Positions 8,457 through 15,895 of a stretch of DNA of 28,781 nt are shown one piece after another. Every line of letters starts with the position of its first letter. Position 1 is the first letter of the stretch. The notes beneath the pieces were generated by a model. The model worked only from the letters and a program-made list of their open reading frames with translations. It did not search any database and was not told the origin of the DNA. The DNA is from an uncultured Rickettsiaceae bacterium (lineage in GTDB: Bacteria; Pseudomonadota; Alphaproteobacteria; Rickettsiales; Rickettsiaceae), in assembly GCA_905479885.1 (NCBI GenBank), contig CAJQOE010000028.1:1-28781 (forward strand), in the 5' to 3' direction. Made by a program: the position numbers and the translations under genes.

Positions 8457-8485
8457 TTGAGGTTTTTTTATATTTCAGATACCAT
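8457..8485 (+). promoter_or_regulatory. Candidate sigma70-type promoter for flgB-flgC-fliE
   Basis: TTGAGG at 8457-8462 and TACCAT at 8480-8485 are separated by 17 bp. The -35 box matches well and the -10 box matches 4 of 6 positions. It lies about 45 bp upstream of the flgB ATG in the 258-bp divergent gap between nuoA and flgB. The AT-richness of the gap makes chance matches likely. Confidence 0.3.
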
Positions 8486-8531
8486 GCACGCATATAAGTA
8501 ATCGTTCCTTAGTTAGATAATTATTAAACTT

Positions 8532-9044
8532 ATGAAAAACTTACTAGTAACTTTAGTGATTTTTACAATAATTCTTGTTAAAGCAGAGTATAGCTTGGCC
8601 GCGGAACATATCCCTTTACTTAAAACCGCAGATAAAACCCACAAAAAGCACAAAACTAATGATTTATTCAAATCCTACTTAGAACTAAGTAGCTTTAAAC
8701 ACAAAGTACTTTCGCAAAACTTAGCTAACGTCAATACACCTGGCTACAAGGCAGACGACGTAGAAATACCTAATAATTATAGCGATTTAGCCGGAGATGG
8801 AAAGTTAAGCCACAAAGTTAAAATGGCACGCACTTCCGACAAGCATATGGCAGGATCTCCTGCCTCAGAAAGTAAATTTTCAAGTCACAAGCTAAGAGAC
8901 CCTTATGAAACAAAAATGAATGGCAATAACGTTTCTTTAGCGCAACAAACAACTAAATTATCACAAAATAAAAATGACTACACAGCCTCTGTTAAGGCTT
9001 ACTCTACAACAAATGCTTTATTCTCATCAGTGTTGGGGAAATAA
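8532..9044 (+). CDS. flgB: Flagellar basal-body rod protein FlgB with N-terminal signal peptide-like segment
   Basis: A 170-residue proximal rod protein of the flagellar basal body. The rod signature LSQNLANVNTPGYKADDV is visible at about residues 59-76, and the C-terminus keeps the usual amphipathic helix (NNVSLAQQTTKLSQNKNDYTAS, split by a variable turn). About 40 residues precede the rod domain, beginning with MKN and a hydrophobic run to EYSLAA, a plausible Sec signal peptide. Rod proteins normally have none, since they leave through the flagellar type III apparatus. No other ATG precedes the rod motif; a TTG near residue 22 is the sole alternative. First gene of a flgB-flgC-fliE run (2 bp gap to flgC). 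Confidence 0.88.
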   Translation: MKNLLVTLVIFTIILVKAEYSLAAEHIPLLKTADKTHKKHKTNDLFKSYLELSSFKHKVLSQNLANVNTPGYKADDVEIPNNYSDLAGDGKLSHKVKMARTSDKHMAGSPASESKFSSHKLRDPYETKMNGNNVSLAQQTTKLSQNKNDYTASVKAYSTTNALFSSVLGK

Positions 9045-9046
9045 TT

Positions 9047-9526
9047 ATGCACAAATCAGCACAAATATTATTTGTAATCTTACTTAGTCAATTAAACTGC
9101 AGCGTAGCCTTTGCTGACAACCTAAAACAAGCAGTAGAAATTGCTGCACATGGTACCAGATTTCAGGCGGAACGTTTAAAAATAGCTGCTGAAAATCTTG
9201 CAAACGAAGATTCTACTGGCGCTACTCCGGGCGCTGACGCCTATCGTCGTAAAATTGTTTTTGCAGACAACAAGTATAATGCAAAATTAGGTACAAGAGT
9301 AATCACCACGAAAAAAGTTGATATTGATAATTCTGATTTCATTATGAAGTTTGACCCACATCACCCTGCAGCTAATGCCGAAGGTTACGTAAAATACCCA
9401 AATGTAACACGTGAAATTGAACGTGCTGACGCAAGCGAAGCCCAACGTGGTTATGAAGCAAATTTAAGCGTTATTGAAGTTAGTAACTCTTTGATGAATA
9501 AAACTGTAGAAGCAATAGGTAGATAA
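9047..9526 (+). CDS. flgC: Flagellar basal-body rod protein FlgC with N-terminal signal peptide-like segment
   Basis: A 159-residue rod protein. The N-terminal rod motif reads RLKIAAENLANEDSTGATPG at about residues 44-63 followed by AYRRKIVF, and the C-terminal helix ends in YEANLSVIEVSNSLMNKTVEAIG, as in FlgC. Like FlgB here, it starts with a hydrophobic segment (residues 7-23) ending in SVAFA-DN, a good Sec cleavage site, and has no internal ATG ahead of the rod motif. FlgC of other bacteria is about 135 residues and lacks such a segment. Spacing of 2 bp on both sides indicates one transcript with flgB and fliE. Confidence 0.88.
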   Translation: MHKSAQILFVILLSQLNCSVAFADNLKQAVEIAAHGTRFQAERLKIAAENLANEDSTGATPGADAYRRKIVFADNKYNAKLGTRVITTKKVDIDNSDFIMKFDPHHPAANAEGYVKYPNVTREIERADASEAQRGYEANLSVIEVSNSLMNKTVEAIGR

Positions 9527-9528
9527 AT

Positions 9529-9963
9529 ATGTCAATTGATAGCATTGGATTATTAGCACAACAAAGCTATACGCAAATTCAAGATAGACCTAAATTAAAT
9601 GTCACAGCAACACCTATAAGCAACGCCGTAAATTTTCATGATGTGGTAAACCGTGAATTTAACAGTTTTGCTAGCATGTCGCCAGCGCAAATACTTAATC
9701 ATATACAAGCAAAGCAAACAGGCGGTGCAACAACAATAGGAGGAGTCGCGTCTTCATCTGGGCTAGCTGGTTCTGCTACTAATACACTACGTAGCGCCGT
9801 TGCAAAACAAGAACAAACCGCAAGAAAATCCTTAATTGGCGAAGCTTCGCTTGTTGAATTATTAACCACAACTACGGAAGCTAAGAATGTTATGGATACA
9901 ACCGTCCGAGTACGTGATAAATTTCTAGAAGCTTTCGACAAGGTAATGAATATGAGTATGTAA
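9529..9963 (+). CDS. fliE: Flagellar hook-basal body complex protein FliE
   Basis: A 144-residue protein that joins the MS ring to the rod. The C-terminal family region is clear: LVELLTTTTEAKNVMDTTVRVRDKFLEAFDKVMNMSM at about 108-144 (VRVRDKFLEAFDKVMNM is the diagnostic part). The N-terminal 80 residues are low-conservation and longer than in typical FliE (about 100-110 residues in total). Unlike its two upstream partners it has no hydrophobic leader. The order flgB-flgC-fliE is standard in alphaproteobacteria; fliQ, which often follows, is absent. The next gene is convergent, 6 bp away. Confidence 0.88.
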   Translation: MSIDSIGLLAQQSYTQIQDRPKLNVTATPISNAVNFHDVVNREFNSFASMSPAQILNHIQAKQTGGATTIGGVASSSGLAGSATNTLRSAVAKQEQTARKSLIGEASLVELLTTTTEAKNVMDTTVRVRDKFLEAFDKVMNMSM

Positions 9964-9969
9964 CGCCTG

Positions 9970-11142
9970 TTATAAACTTGTACCAGCTGCAAAGCCAGAA
10001 GCCCAGCCCCATTGAAAATTATAACCACCTAGCCACCCTGTAACATCTACTACTTCACCAACAAAAAACAAACCAGGAACCTTGGTGGACTCCATGGTTT
10101 TAGAAGATAATTCTTTAGTATCAACGCCCCCTGCTGTCACTTCTGCCTTAAGATACCCTTCACTATCACTAATATTTGCTTGAAAATGATGAATAAAATC
10201 AGCAATATGTGCTAAACGCTTATTACTAAGATCTGTAATAGACTGATGAAAATCTGGATTATCTAATGCTAAATTATCAACCAATCTATTAGTCAAATAA
10301 GTTTTGAGGTAATTTGCGATAGTCTGCTTGCTATTTTTATCTACAGCAAACAATTCTTGTAAGTTTATATTAGGTAGTAAATTTATTGATATTTTCTCAT
10401 TTGCAAATTTTTCTAAATATGATGAAATTTGTAAAATAGCGGGACCACTAAGCCCCTTGTGAGTAAATAATAATCCTTCAGCAAATTTAACGCCCTTATA
10501 GCTAACAGAAGAATAGTTAGACACCCCTCTGAGCTCTGTAAATAATGTTTTTTGCTTCTCAGAAACAATAAGCGGAACAAGAGCTGGACGCGTTTCTACT
10601 ACGTTAAGGCCAAATTGTTGTGCAATCCGATAACCAAAATCGCTAGCCCCAATTTTAGGTATAGATAAACCTCCAGTGGCCACTATAAGAGATCTGCTAG
10701 AAAATACGCCTTGATCCGTTTTCAGTTTAAAACTATCACTCTTTGATACATCTATTACATTGCATGATAATTTAATCTCAACTTTATGTTTATTACATAA
10801 ATCAATTAGCATATCGATGATTTGTTTAGAGGAACCATCACAAAATAATTGCCCTAACGTTTTTTCATGATAAGCAATATTATAAGATTCTATCAAACTA
10901 ATAAAATCACGCTCCGTATATTGAGATAAAGCTGATTTAACAAAATGTGGATTTTGACTAAGAAAATTCCTACTATTAGTATGCAGATTAGTAAAATTAC
11001 ACCTACCGCCTCCAGAAATACGAATCTTCTCACCAACCTTATTAGTATGCTCTAGAACTAAAACTCTTTTACCATTCTGTCCTGCACTAATTGCAGCCAT
11101 CAAGCCAGCAGCTCCCGCTCCTATTACTATCGCGTCGTACAT
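9970..11142 (-). CDS. NAD(P)/FAD-dependent oxidoreductase, BaiN/HI0933 (YhiN) family
   Basis: A 390-residue flavoprotein. The dinucleotide-binding GAGAAGLMAA motif is at residues 8-17, followed by the HI0933-type GEKIRISGGGRCNFTN stretch at about 37-52, LIVATGGLSIPKIGASDFGY in the middle, and a C-terminal FVGEVVDVTGWLGGYNFQWGWASG region typical of the family. Length is normal. The physiological substrate of this widely conserved family is not settled; BaiN is a bile-acid reductase in one gut species, which does not transfer to this organism. The stop lies 6 bp from the convergent fliE stop. Confidence 0.9.
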   Translation of the reverse strand: MYDAIVIGAGAAGLMAAISAGQNGKRVLVLEHTNKVGEKIRISGGGRCNFTNLHTNSRNFLSQNPHFVKSALSQYTERDFISLIESYNIAYHEKTLGQLFCDGSSKQIIDMLIDLCNKHKVEIKLSCNVIDVSKSDSFKLKTDQGVFSSRSLIVATGGLSIPKIGASDFGYRIAQQFGLNVVETRPALVPLIVSEKQKTLFTELRGVSNYSSVSYKGVKFAEGLLFTHKGLSGPAILQISSYLEKFANEKISINLLPNINLQELFAVDKNSKQTIANYLKTYLTNRLVDNLALDNPDFHQSITDLSNKRLAHIADFIHHFQANISDSEGYLKAEVTAGGVDTKELSSKTMESTKVPGLFFVGEVVDVTGWLGGYNFQWGWASGFAAGTSL

Positions 11143-11226
11143 TATCTCTAATCACTAAAATTTGCTTACTATAACGCAACTATGTATAATAAGCAAAAAC
11201 ATAACAACTAACGCGTAATATTGATA

Positions 11227-11697
11227 ATGATTGAATATAAAGGAGAATGCCCTTGTGGCGTAGTGAAATTTAAACTTATTGGTAAACCATTATTTACCCA
11301 ACATTGTCATTGCAATAAATGCAGAGAGGTCATGGCTTTATCAAATATAAATACTAATAAAGTAGCATATTCTTTCACAGCTGCATACATGACTCCTAAT
11401 TTGGTTTTCTCAGCAGGGCAAGAGCAACTAAAAATAACCTCAAGAAATACATCGGATTTATTTCTTTGCCAATCTTGCAATAGTTTGGTTTATGGAATCT
11501 CTCAAGATCCAGCGAAACAAGCAGGCATAGGTGTCAATGCCCGAAACATACACTTTGCAAATAACAAACTTCCTCTGTGTTTTTTACCAGATAAACATAT
11601 TTGGTATAAAAATCGAACCATAGACATTAATGATTATTTGCCAAAATACAAAGATACGCCAAGTGAACAATTTGGCACAGGAGACCTAATTGAATAA
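11227..11697 (+). CDS. GFA (CENP-V type) zinc protein, glutathione-dependent formaldehyde-activating enzyme-like
   Basis: A 156-residue protein of the GFA fold. Zinc-binding cysteines are visible in GECPCGVVKFKL, in QHCHCNKCREV and in FLCQSCNSLVYG, in the order and spacing usual for the family. Function in the family is poorly defined; the formaldehyde link comes from one member (Gfa). I chose the ATG at 11227; a TTG two codons upstream (11221) is in frame. Its stop overlaps a possible small ORF that has a good ribosome binding site inside this gene's last codons, suggesting a three-gene unit with the membrane protein at 11842. Confidence 0.85.
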   Translation: MIEYKGECPCGVVKFKLIGKPLFTQHCHCNKCREVMALSNINTNKVAYSFTAAYMTPNLVFSAGQEQLKITSRNTSDLFLCQSCNSLVYGISQDPAKQAGIGVNARNIHFANNKLPLCFLPDKHIWYKNRTIDINDYLPKYKDTPSEQFGTGDLIE

Positions 11698-11833
11698 TAG
11701 CAAAAAACCAAGTTTATCCCCTCGTAGACGACTGAATCATCACATAAAATTTTTATCAAAATGCTATCAAGAGTTTTTCTCTAGCTCGATAAGATTGGAA
11801 ACAGTATCATTATATTTGAAATCAACTAATTAG
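11690..11833 (+). CDS. Possible small basic protein, 47 residues, TTG start
   Basis: An open frame beginning at TTG 11690-11692 and ending at TAG 11831-11833 codes for 47 residues. AGGAG at 11679-11683 lies 6 bases before the TTG, which is ideal spacing and stands out in a window where clear Shine-Dalgarno sequences are rare. The product is basic at its N-terminus (KKPSLSPRRRLNHHIKF), has one cysteine and no membrane segment. It overlaps the GFA gene end by 8 bp and stops 8 bp before the next gene, filling the gap exactly. I do not recognise the protein; it could be chance. Confidence 0.38.
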   Translation: MNNSKKPSLSPRRRLNHHIKFLSKCYQEFFSSSIRLETVSLYLKSTN

Positions 11834-11841
11834 TAACTTTT

Positions 11842-12255
11842 ATGTTATCGACTATAGCCAATATTATTCTTCTTATCACGCTAGGCTTTGCTGCGTTTAT
11901 TGTATTCCAGAGAATGCGTGGTGGTCATGCAAAACCAAAAAGCGCACCACCTGTAGATCCTGCAGCACAAAGCGCTTATAACAAAACTAATGTACCTATG
12001 GAGGAAGAAGTCGACCTAACGCTACAAGAAAGAATTGAACTATCTTGGCAGTTTTTGACTAATATTACAGAACAAATCATGAATCGTTTTTCTGCAAAAG
12101 ACCAACAACAAGTATATAAAGCTGGTCAACAATTAGCAAAAAACGGCGCAAAGTATCAGCATGATGTACACCAAGAAGCCCATTTTACCCAACAAGTAAT
12201 CAAAACTAGAGTGATACAACAAAACAAAGATAAAGACGCGAGCAGATCTCGATAA
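11842..12255 (+). CDS. Hypothetical membrane-anchored protein
   Basis: A 137-residue protein with one N-terminal transmembrane helix (about residues 3-23, LSTIANIILLITLGFAAFIV) followed by a basic stretch RMRGG, a proline-rich linker (KSAPPVDPAAQSA) and a helical, glutamine-rich, highly charged cytoplasmic part with no cysteine. I cannot name a family. The anchor-then-FQRMRGG start is reminiscent of the N-terminus of Tim44-domain proteins in alphaproteobacteria, but the Tim44 lipid-binding domain is missing. It follows the GFA gene and the possible small ORF on the same strand and ends 8 bp from the convergent transporter gene. Confidence 0.7.
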   Translation: MLSTIANIILLITLGFAAFIVFQRMRGGHAKPKSAPPVDPAAQSAYNKTNVPMEEEVDLTLQERIELSWQFLTNITEQIMNRFSAKDQQQVYKAGQQLAKNGAKYQHDVHQEAHFTQQVIKTRVIQQNKDKDASRSR

Positions 12256-12263
12256 AATCTAGA

Positions 12264-13514
12264 CTACGACTTATACGACTCTGCGCGCCTAGAGAAAATT
12301 ACTACCATAAAGTATGTAACCAAAGCAAATAGACCTACATAAAATATTGGAAACAACTTCCACTCGAACTCACGCATAAACCAAAGACATATATAATTAG
12401 CCGGTCCAGACATTAACATAGAGCCAGTCGTATGCCCAAGCCCTACACCTCTATACCTCTCATTCGCACGGAATGCCTTTATTATCACTCCGTGCGCTAG
12501 ACCGTTAAAAGGAGCTACTGAAATAGCCAATAACAAACAAGAAATCAAAGTCAAATTCATTAATTGATAATGAATCGAAGCGATCATTAATAAACAGGAC
12601 ATTAGGGTTAACACCAAACTATATTTTACTACCCTTACACTACCAAAACGATCGGCAATAAAACCTGATGCCAGCATCGCAATCCCAAACACAAGAACTA
12701 TTATGACAGAAAATGTAGTAATGATTTTATGAGTATATGGCACTACCATGGGCAAATATTGCTTCATAAAAATAATAGATACTTGATAAGTTGCTCCAAA
12801 GCCGCCGGCTAAAAATACCACGCATATTAAAGTGAACCAACGTTTTCTTATAAAAGCTAAAATATTATGAAATTCCATTTGTTGTGATTTTGATTCGACA
12901 AAATCAGGAGTCTCTTCTAAAAATTGTCGAAAATACATTGCTAGCACTGCAAGAGGTGCGGATAATAAAAATGGAATACGCCACCCCCAATCAGGAAAAA
13001 TAGAAGAATTAAACAAGTTGGTTGATGCAATACCTAAAAGCAAACCAGCCACCCCTGTGGACCTGGTGATCGCCGACGCAGTATAATGATATTTTTTACC
13101 CAGATGCTCTATTACATAAATAGCTGCACCATCATACTCGCCAGCAGTAAAAAATCCTTGAAAGAATCTACATATTATCAAAACATATGTACTCACTACT
13201 CCAATAGAATTATATTCAGGTAATATACCAATTAAGAGAGTTGGAAAAGCTATACCTATCATGGTAATACGCAGGGCAATTTTTCTTCCATAAAGATCAC
13301 CAATATGACTAAAAAACAGAGAACCAACTGGCTTGGCTAGATAAGCAAGTGCGTATATTGCAAAAACATACATAAGGCTAGAAATTTTATCCACACCAGG
13401 AAAGAATTTAGCTGCAAGGATCCCAGCTGAAAAACCATACAAACTATAATCATAATATTCAACTATAGTACCTAAAAAAGCCCCTGTGATTTTACTCTTG
13501 CGTCTTTTTGTCAC
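12264..13514 (-). CDS. MFS transporter, metabolite:H+ symporter (ProP-like) family
   Basis: A 416-residue transporter with twelve predicted membrane helices. Family hallmarks are GAFLGTIVEYYDYSLYGF at the N-terminus, AKPVGSLFFSHIGDLYGRK between helices 2 and 3, and FFQGFFTAGEYDGAAIYVIEH in helix 4, as in the proline/betaine transporter group that is expanded in Rickettsiales. The substrate cannot be assigned; osmolytes, proline or dicarboxylates are all found in the family. The start is a GTG (13512-13514) that overlaps the gmk stop as GTGA, so it is translated from the gmk transcript. Confidence 0.9.
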   Translation of the reverse strand: MTKRRKSKITGAFLGTIVEYYDYSLYGFSAGILAAKFFPGVDKISSLMYVFAIYALAYLAKPVGSLFFSHIGDLYGRKIALRITMIGIAFPTLLIGILPEYNSIGVVSTYVLIICRFFQGFFTAGEYDGAAIYVIEHLGKKYHYTASAITRSTGVAGLLLGIASTNLFNSSIFPDWGWRIPFLLSAPLAVLAMYFRQFLEETPDFVESKSQQMEFHNILAFIRKRWFTLICVVFLAGGFGATYQVSIIFMKQYLPMVVPYTHKIITTFSVIIVLVFGIAMLASGFIADRFGSVRVVKYSLVLTLMSCLLMIASIHYQLMNLTLISCLLLAISVAPFNGLAHGVIIKAFRANERYRGVGLGHTTGSMLMSGPANYICLWFMREFEWKLFPIFYVGLFALVTYFMVVIFSRRAESYKS

Positions 13515-14101
13515 CTTACTATTCTCTTGCGTGCTTTTAAAATAATATTCTGAATTTCTTTTACCGCCATATCAAAATCATCGTTCACTACTATATAATC
13601 ATAATTCTTGGCATGCGACATTTCCTCTTCTGCTAACTTCAAGCGCTGCTCAATCACTTCTGAATTATCTTGCAAGCGCGCTTTTAGCCTGGCCGCTAAA
13701 ACATTGATATCAGGTGGTGTAATGAATATACTAAGTGTTGGTCCTGTTGCTGTTTGGATTATTTGGTAAGCCCCTTGAGTATCTATGTCAAATAATACAT
13801 CTTTACCTGCAGATAATATCTGCTTCACTGAATGACCCGGGGTGCCATAATAGTTGCCGTAAATTTCAGCTTGCTCTAAAAGCTCTCCCCGCTTAACCAT
13901 TTGATCAAATTCTGCACGTGTTTTAAAAAAATAATGCACACCTTCTTGCTCACCTGGCCTTGCTTCTCTTGTTGTGACAGATATAGATAAAGATAAATTA
14001 TTATCTTGCTCTAATAATTTATTAGCTATAGATGTTTTACCACCACCAGAAGGAGCAGACAAAATAATCATCATTGCTTTATTTTTTAACGAACTTGTCA
14101 T
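13511..14101 (-). CDS. gmk: Guanylate kinase
   Basis: A 196-residue enzyme that phosphorylates GMP to GDP with ATP. The P-loop APSGGGKTS lies at residues 16-24, the GMP-binding SVTTREARPGEQEGVHYFF region follows at about 43-61, and LLEQAEIYGNYYGTP at about 77-91. Length is normal. I chose the ATG at 14099-14101; a TTG at 14113 would add four residues. It heads a two-gene unit with the MFS transporter (4-bp overlap) and is divergent from the SDR gene, whose start is 50 bp away. Confidence 0.96.
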   Translation of the reverse strand: MTSSLKNKAMMIILSAPSGGGKTSIANKLLEQDNNLSLSISVTTREARPGEQEGVHYFFKTRAEFDQMVKRGELLEQAEIYGNYYGTPGHSVKQILSAGKDVLFDIDTQGAYQIIQTATGPTLSIFITPPDINVLAARLKARLQDNSEVIEQRLKLAEEEMSHAKNYDYIVVNDDFDMAVKEIQNIILKARKRIVR

Positions 14102-14151
14102 ATCATCAAACAATCAATTGCAGAAATTCACTGGGAGTATAGTTTCATAAC

Positions 14152-14922
14152 ATGAAAAAAACAATTATTATTACTGGAGCCTCAAGCGGCCTTGGAGCAT
14201 CTTTGGCTATAAAATACTCTAGCGCGGGAAATAATTTATTTCTTTTTGCTAGGTCAGAAGAACGCTTAAACAATACAGCTATTATTTGCAAAAACAATGG
14301 AGCAAACGTAACTACTATTATTGCCGACGTTACTGATGCTAGCGCCATGCAAAACCATCTAAGTAAGATTACAGAGCAATACAGCGTGGATATCGTTGTA
14401 GCTTGTGCGGGAGTCTCGGCTGGTACCTTGGATGGACCAGAAACTCCAGCGCAGGTAAACAAAATTTTTGCTACAAATATTAATGGGGTTATAAACACCA
14501 TCATGCCTTTGATACCGCATATGATTCGTAAACAATCTGGCAATATTGTGATTATTAGCTCAATGGCTGGACTGCTCGGCTTATCCAGTGCTCCATCTTA
14601 TTCTGCCAGCAAAGGCGCCGTGCGTTTATTTTCTGATGCGCTTAATGGCTACTTAAAAACATATAACGTACATGTATCTAATGTGATACCAGGATATATC
14701 AAAACGCCAATGACTGCGGTAAACCAGTTTCCCATGCCCTTTCAAATAAGCGCCGAGCGAGCAGCGCACAAAATAATTCATGCAGTTGCGCGTAACAAAG
14801 GTGTTATTGCTTTCCCACTAGTCATATATCTAACCATGAAAATGCTTAATTTATTACCTAGCCGATTGATCTCCTACATCAACTCAAAACTGCCGGGCAA
14901 ACCAGCTTTTGAAGAAAAATAA
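14152..14922 (+). CDS. SDR family NAD(P)-dependent oxidoreductase
   Basis: A 256-residue classical short-chain dehydrogenase/reductase. The cofactor motif TGASSGLG is at 8-15, the ACAG motif at about 84-87, the catalytic serine in ISSMAG near 136-137, and the YxxxK pair is Y150 and K154 (SYSASKGA). The C-terminus has a hydrophobic segment (LVIYLTMKMLNLLP) that may touch the membrane, as in DltE/KduD-unlike lipid-acting SDRs. The substrate is unknown. It is monocistronic and divergent from gmk; the next plus-strand gene is 153 bp downstream with its own leader. Confidence 0.9.
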   Translation: MKKTIIITGASSGLGASLAIKYSSAGNNLFLFARSEERLNNTAIICKNNGANVTTIIADVTDASAMQNHLSKITEQYSVDIVVACAGVSAGTLDGPETPAQVNKIFATNINGVINTIMPLIPHMIRKQSGNIVIISSMAGLLGLSSAPSYSASKGAVRLFSDALNGYLKTYNVHVSNVIPGYIKTPMTAVNQFPMPFQISAERAAHKIIHAVARNKGVIAFPLVIYLTMKMLNLLPSRLISYINSKLPGKPAFEEK

Positions 14923-15075
14923 CACCCTAAACTTAGTAGTAATATTTTTACAACATAGCGCTTTCTTAAAGCAAATATTATATAGTATTACGCATGCGCT
15001 TTATAAAATAATATGCTATACAGCGACAATGTTATTAATCAAATAACTAAATGAATTACTAATAAAAGGACGATA

Positions 15076-15657
15076 ATGAAAAAAATTATATTAACAACTG
15101 CAGCTGTTGCTGTATTAGCGTCATCTTCTGCACTAGCAATTGAAAATGATTTCTTTGTTAAGGTAAATGCTGGTTATTCGAAAATGAATAAGGTTAAAGG
15201 CGCAAAAGCAAAGAATGATATGTTCTTCGGCATTGGTGCTGGTTATTACGTTATGGATAACGTAAGAGCTGACTTGACCTTTGATCATTTTGTAAATCCT
15301 ACATTCAAGAAAGGTGGCAAAAAAATCAAGGGCGAAGTTAATACGCTTTTATTAAACGGATTTATCGACTTATTCGATATTAGCATTGCAAAAGTATTCG
15401 TTGGTGCTGGTATTGGTGGTAGCCAAGTCAAAGCTAAAGTTACTGGCGACGCAGTTGCTGCAAATAACGGCAAAGCTAAACAAAAATACAATCTTGCTTA
15501 TGCTGCATATCTAGGTAGTTCTGTAGAATTTGCACCTGGTATTACTGGCGAAGTTACATATAGTTATAGAGCTATGGGCAAGACAAAAGAAATAAATAAA
15601 GTTGAGTATGAATTCAAGGGCCACAATGTTGGCGCTGGTGTAAGATTTGATCTGTAA
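15076..15657 (+). CDS. Outer membrane beta-barrel protein, Adr/opacity-like (paralog 1)
   Basis: A 193-residue exported porin-like barrel. The signal peptide runs from MKK to about SSALA-IE (residue 21). The mature part alternates hydrophobic and polar residues in short strands and ends in GHNVGAGVRFDL, with a terminal hydrophobic residue after an aromatic, as outer-membrane proteins require. GAGYYVMDNVRADLTF and LLLNGFIDLFD resemble the Rickettsia Adr1/Adr2 adhesins, which are also tandem paralogs; this is from memory. AAAGGA precedes the ATG by 6 bases. About 70% identical by eye to the second copy 238 bp downstream. A surface role in host contact is inference. Confidence 0.88.
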   Translation: MKKIILTTAAVAVLASSSALAIENDFFVKVNAGYSKMNKVKGAKAKNDMFFGIGAGYYVMDNVRADLTFDHFVNPTFKKGGKKIKGEVNTLLLNGFIDLFDISIAKVFVGAGIGGSQVKAKVTGDAVAANNGKAKQKYNLAYAAYLGSSVEFAPGITGEVTYSYRAMGKTKEINKVEYEFKGHNVGAGVRFDL

Positions 15658-15691
15658 AATTATTAAACTTTAGTAATTTTACAAGATTAAA

Positions 15692-15720
15692 AATCGGGAT
15701 ATCCTTATTGCACCCCGATT
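15692..15720 (+). terminator. Weak hairpin after the first barrel gene
   Basis: A perfect 7-bp stem, AATCGGG at 15692-15698 and CCCGATT at 15714-15720, encloses a 15-base loop 35 bp after the stop codon. There is no T run straight after it (TTTTT comes 11 bases later), so termination would be poor; it may be an RNA 3' end or partial attenuator. Confidence 0.35.
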
Positions 15721-15743
15721 ATTGTGTGATATTTTTGTTATAG

Positions 15744-15793
15744 TTTGTATTTATCAAGTTCAAAAACAATATCTGTAGCTTGATAAATACAAA
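15744..15793. promoter_or_regulatory. Perfect 15-bp inverted repeat between the barrel paralogs (operator-like)
   Basis: TTTGTATTTATCAAG at 15744-15758 and its exact reverse complement at 15779-15793 flank 20 bases. There is no T run on either strand, so a terminator is unlikely. The right arm contains the candidate -35 box of the second barrel gene (15780-15785), so a protein bound to the arms would cover the promoter. The regulator is unknown. Confidence 0.5.
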
Positions 15794-15808
15794 GTAACTT
15801 GTTAGTAT
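15780..15808 (+). promoter_or_regulatory. Candidate promoter for the second barrel gene
   Basis: TTGATA at 15780-15785 (5 of 6 consensus) and TAGTAT at 15803-15808 (4 of 6) are 17 bp apart. This would give a 5' leader of about 80 bases ahead of the ATG at 15896. The -35 box lies inside the right arm of the inverted repeat at 15744-15793. Confidence 0.45.
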
Positions 15809-15895
15809 CCGTTGTGTTGGCTGCAGATAGTTTTTATTGAACAATTTGTAGTTATTATTATTAATTAAAACAGACTTTATAAATTAGAGGAAATT

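Noticed and set aside
9699..10028. Minus-strand frame of 109 codons across the fliE end
   Set aside because: It covers the fliE C-terminal coding region and the flavoprotein end in another frame; fliE motifs are decisive.
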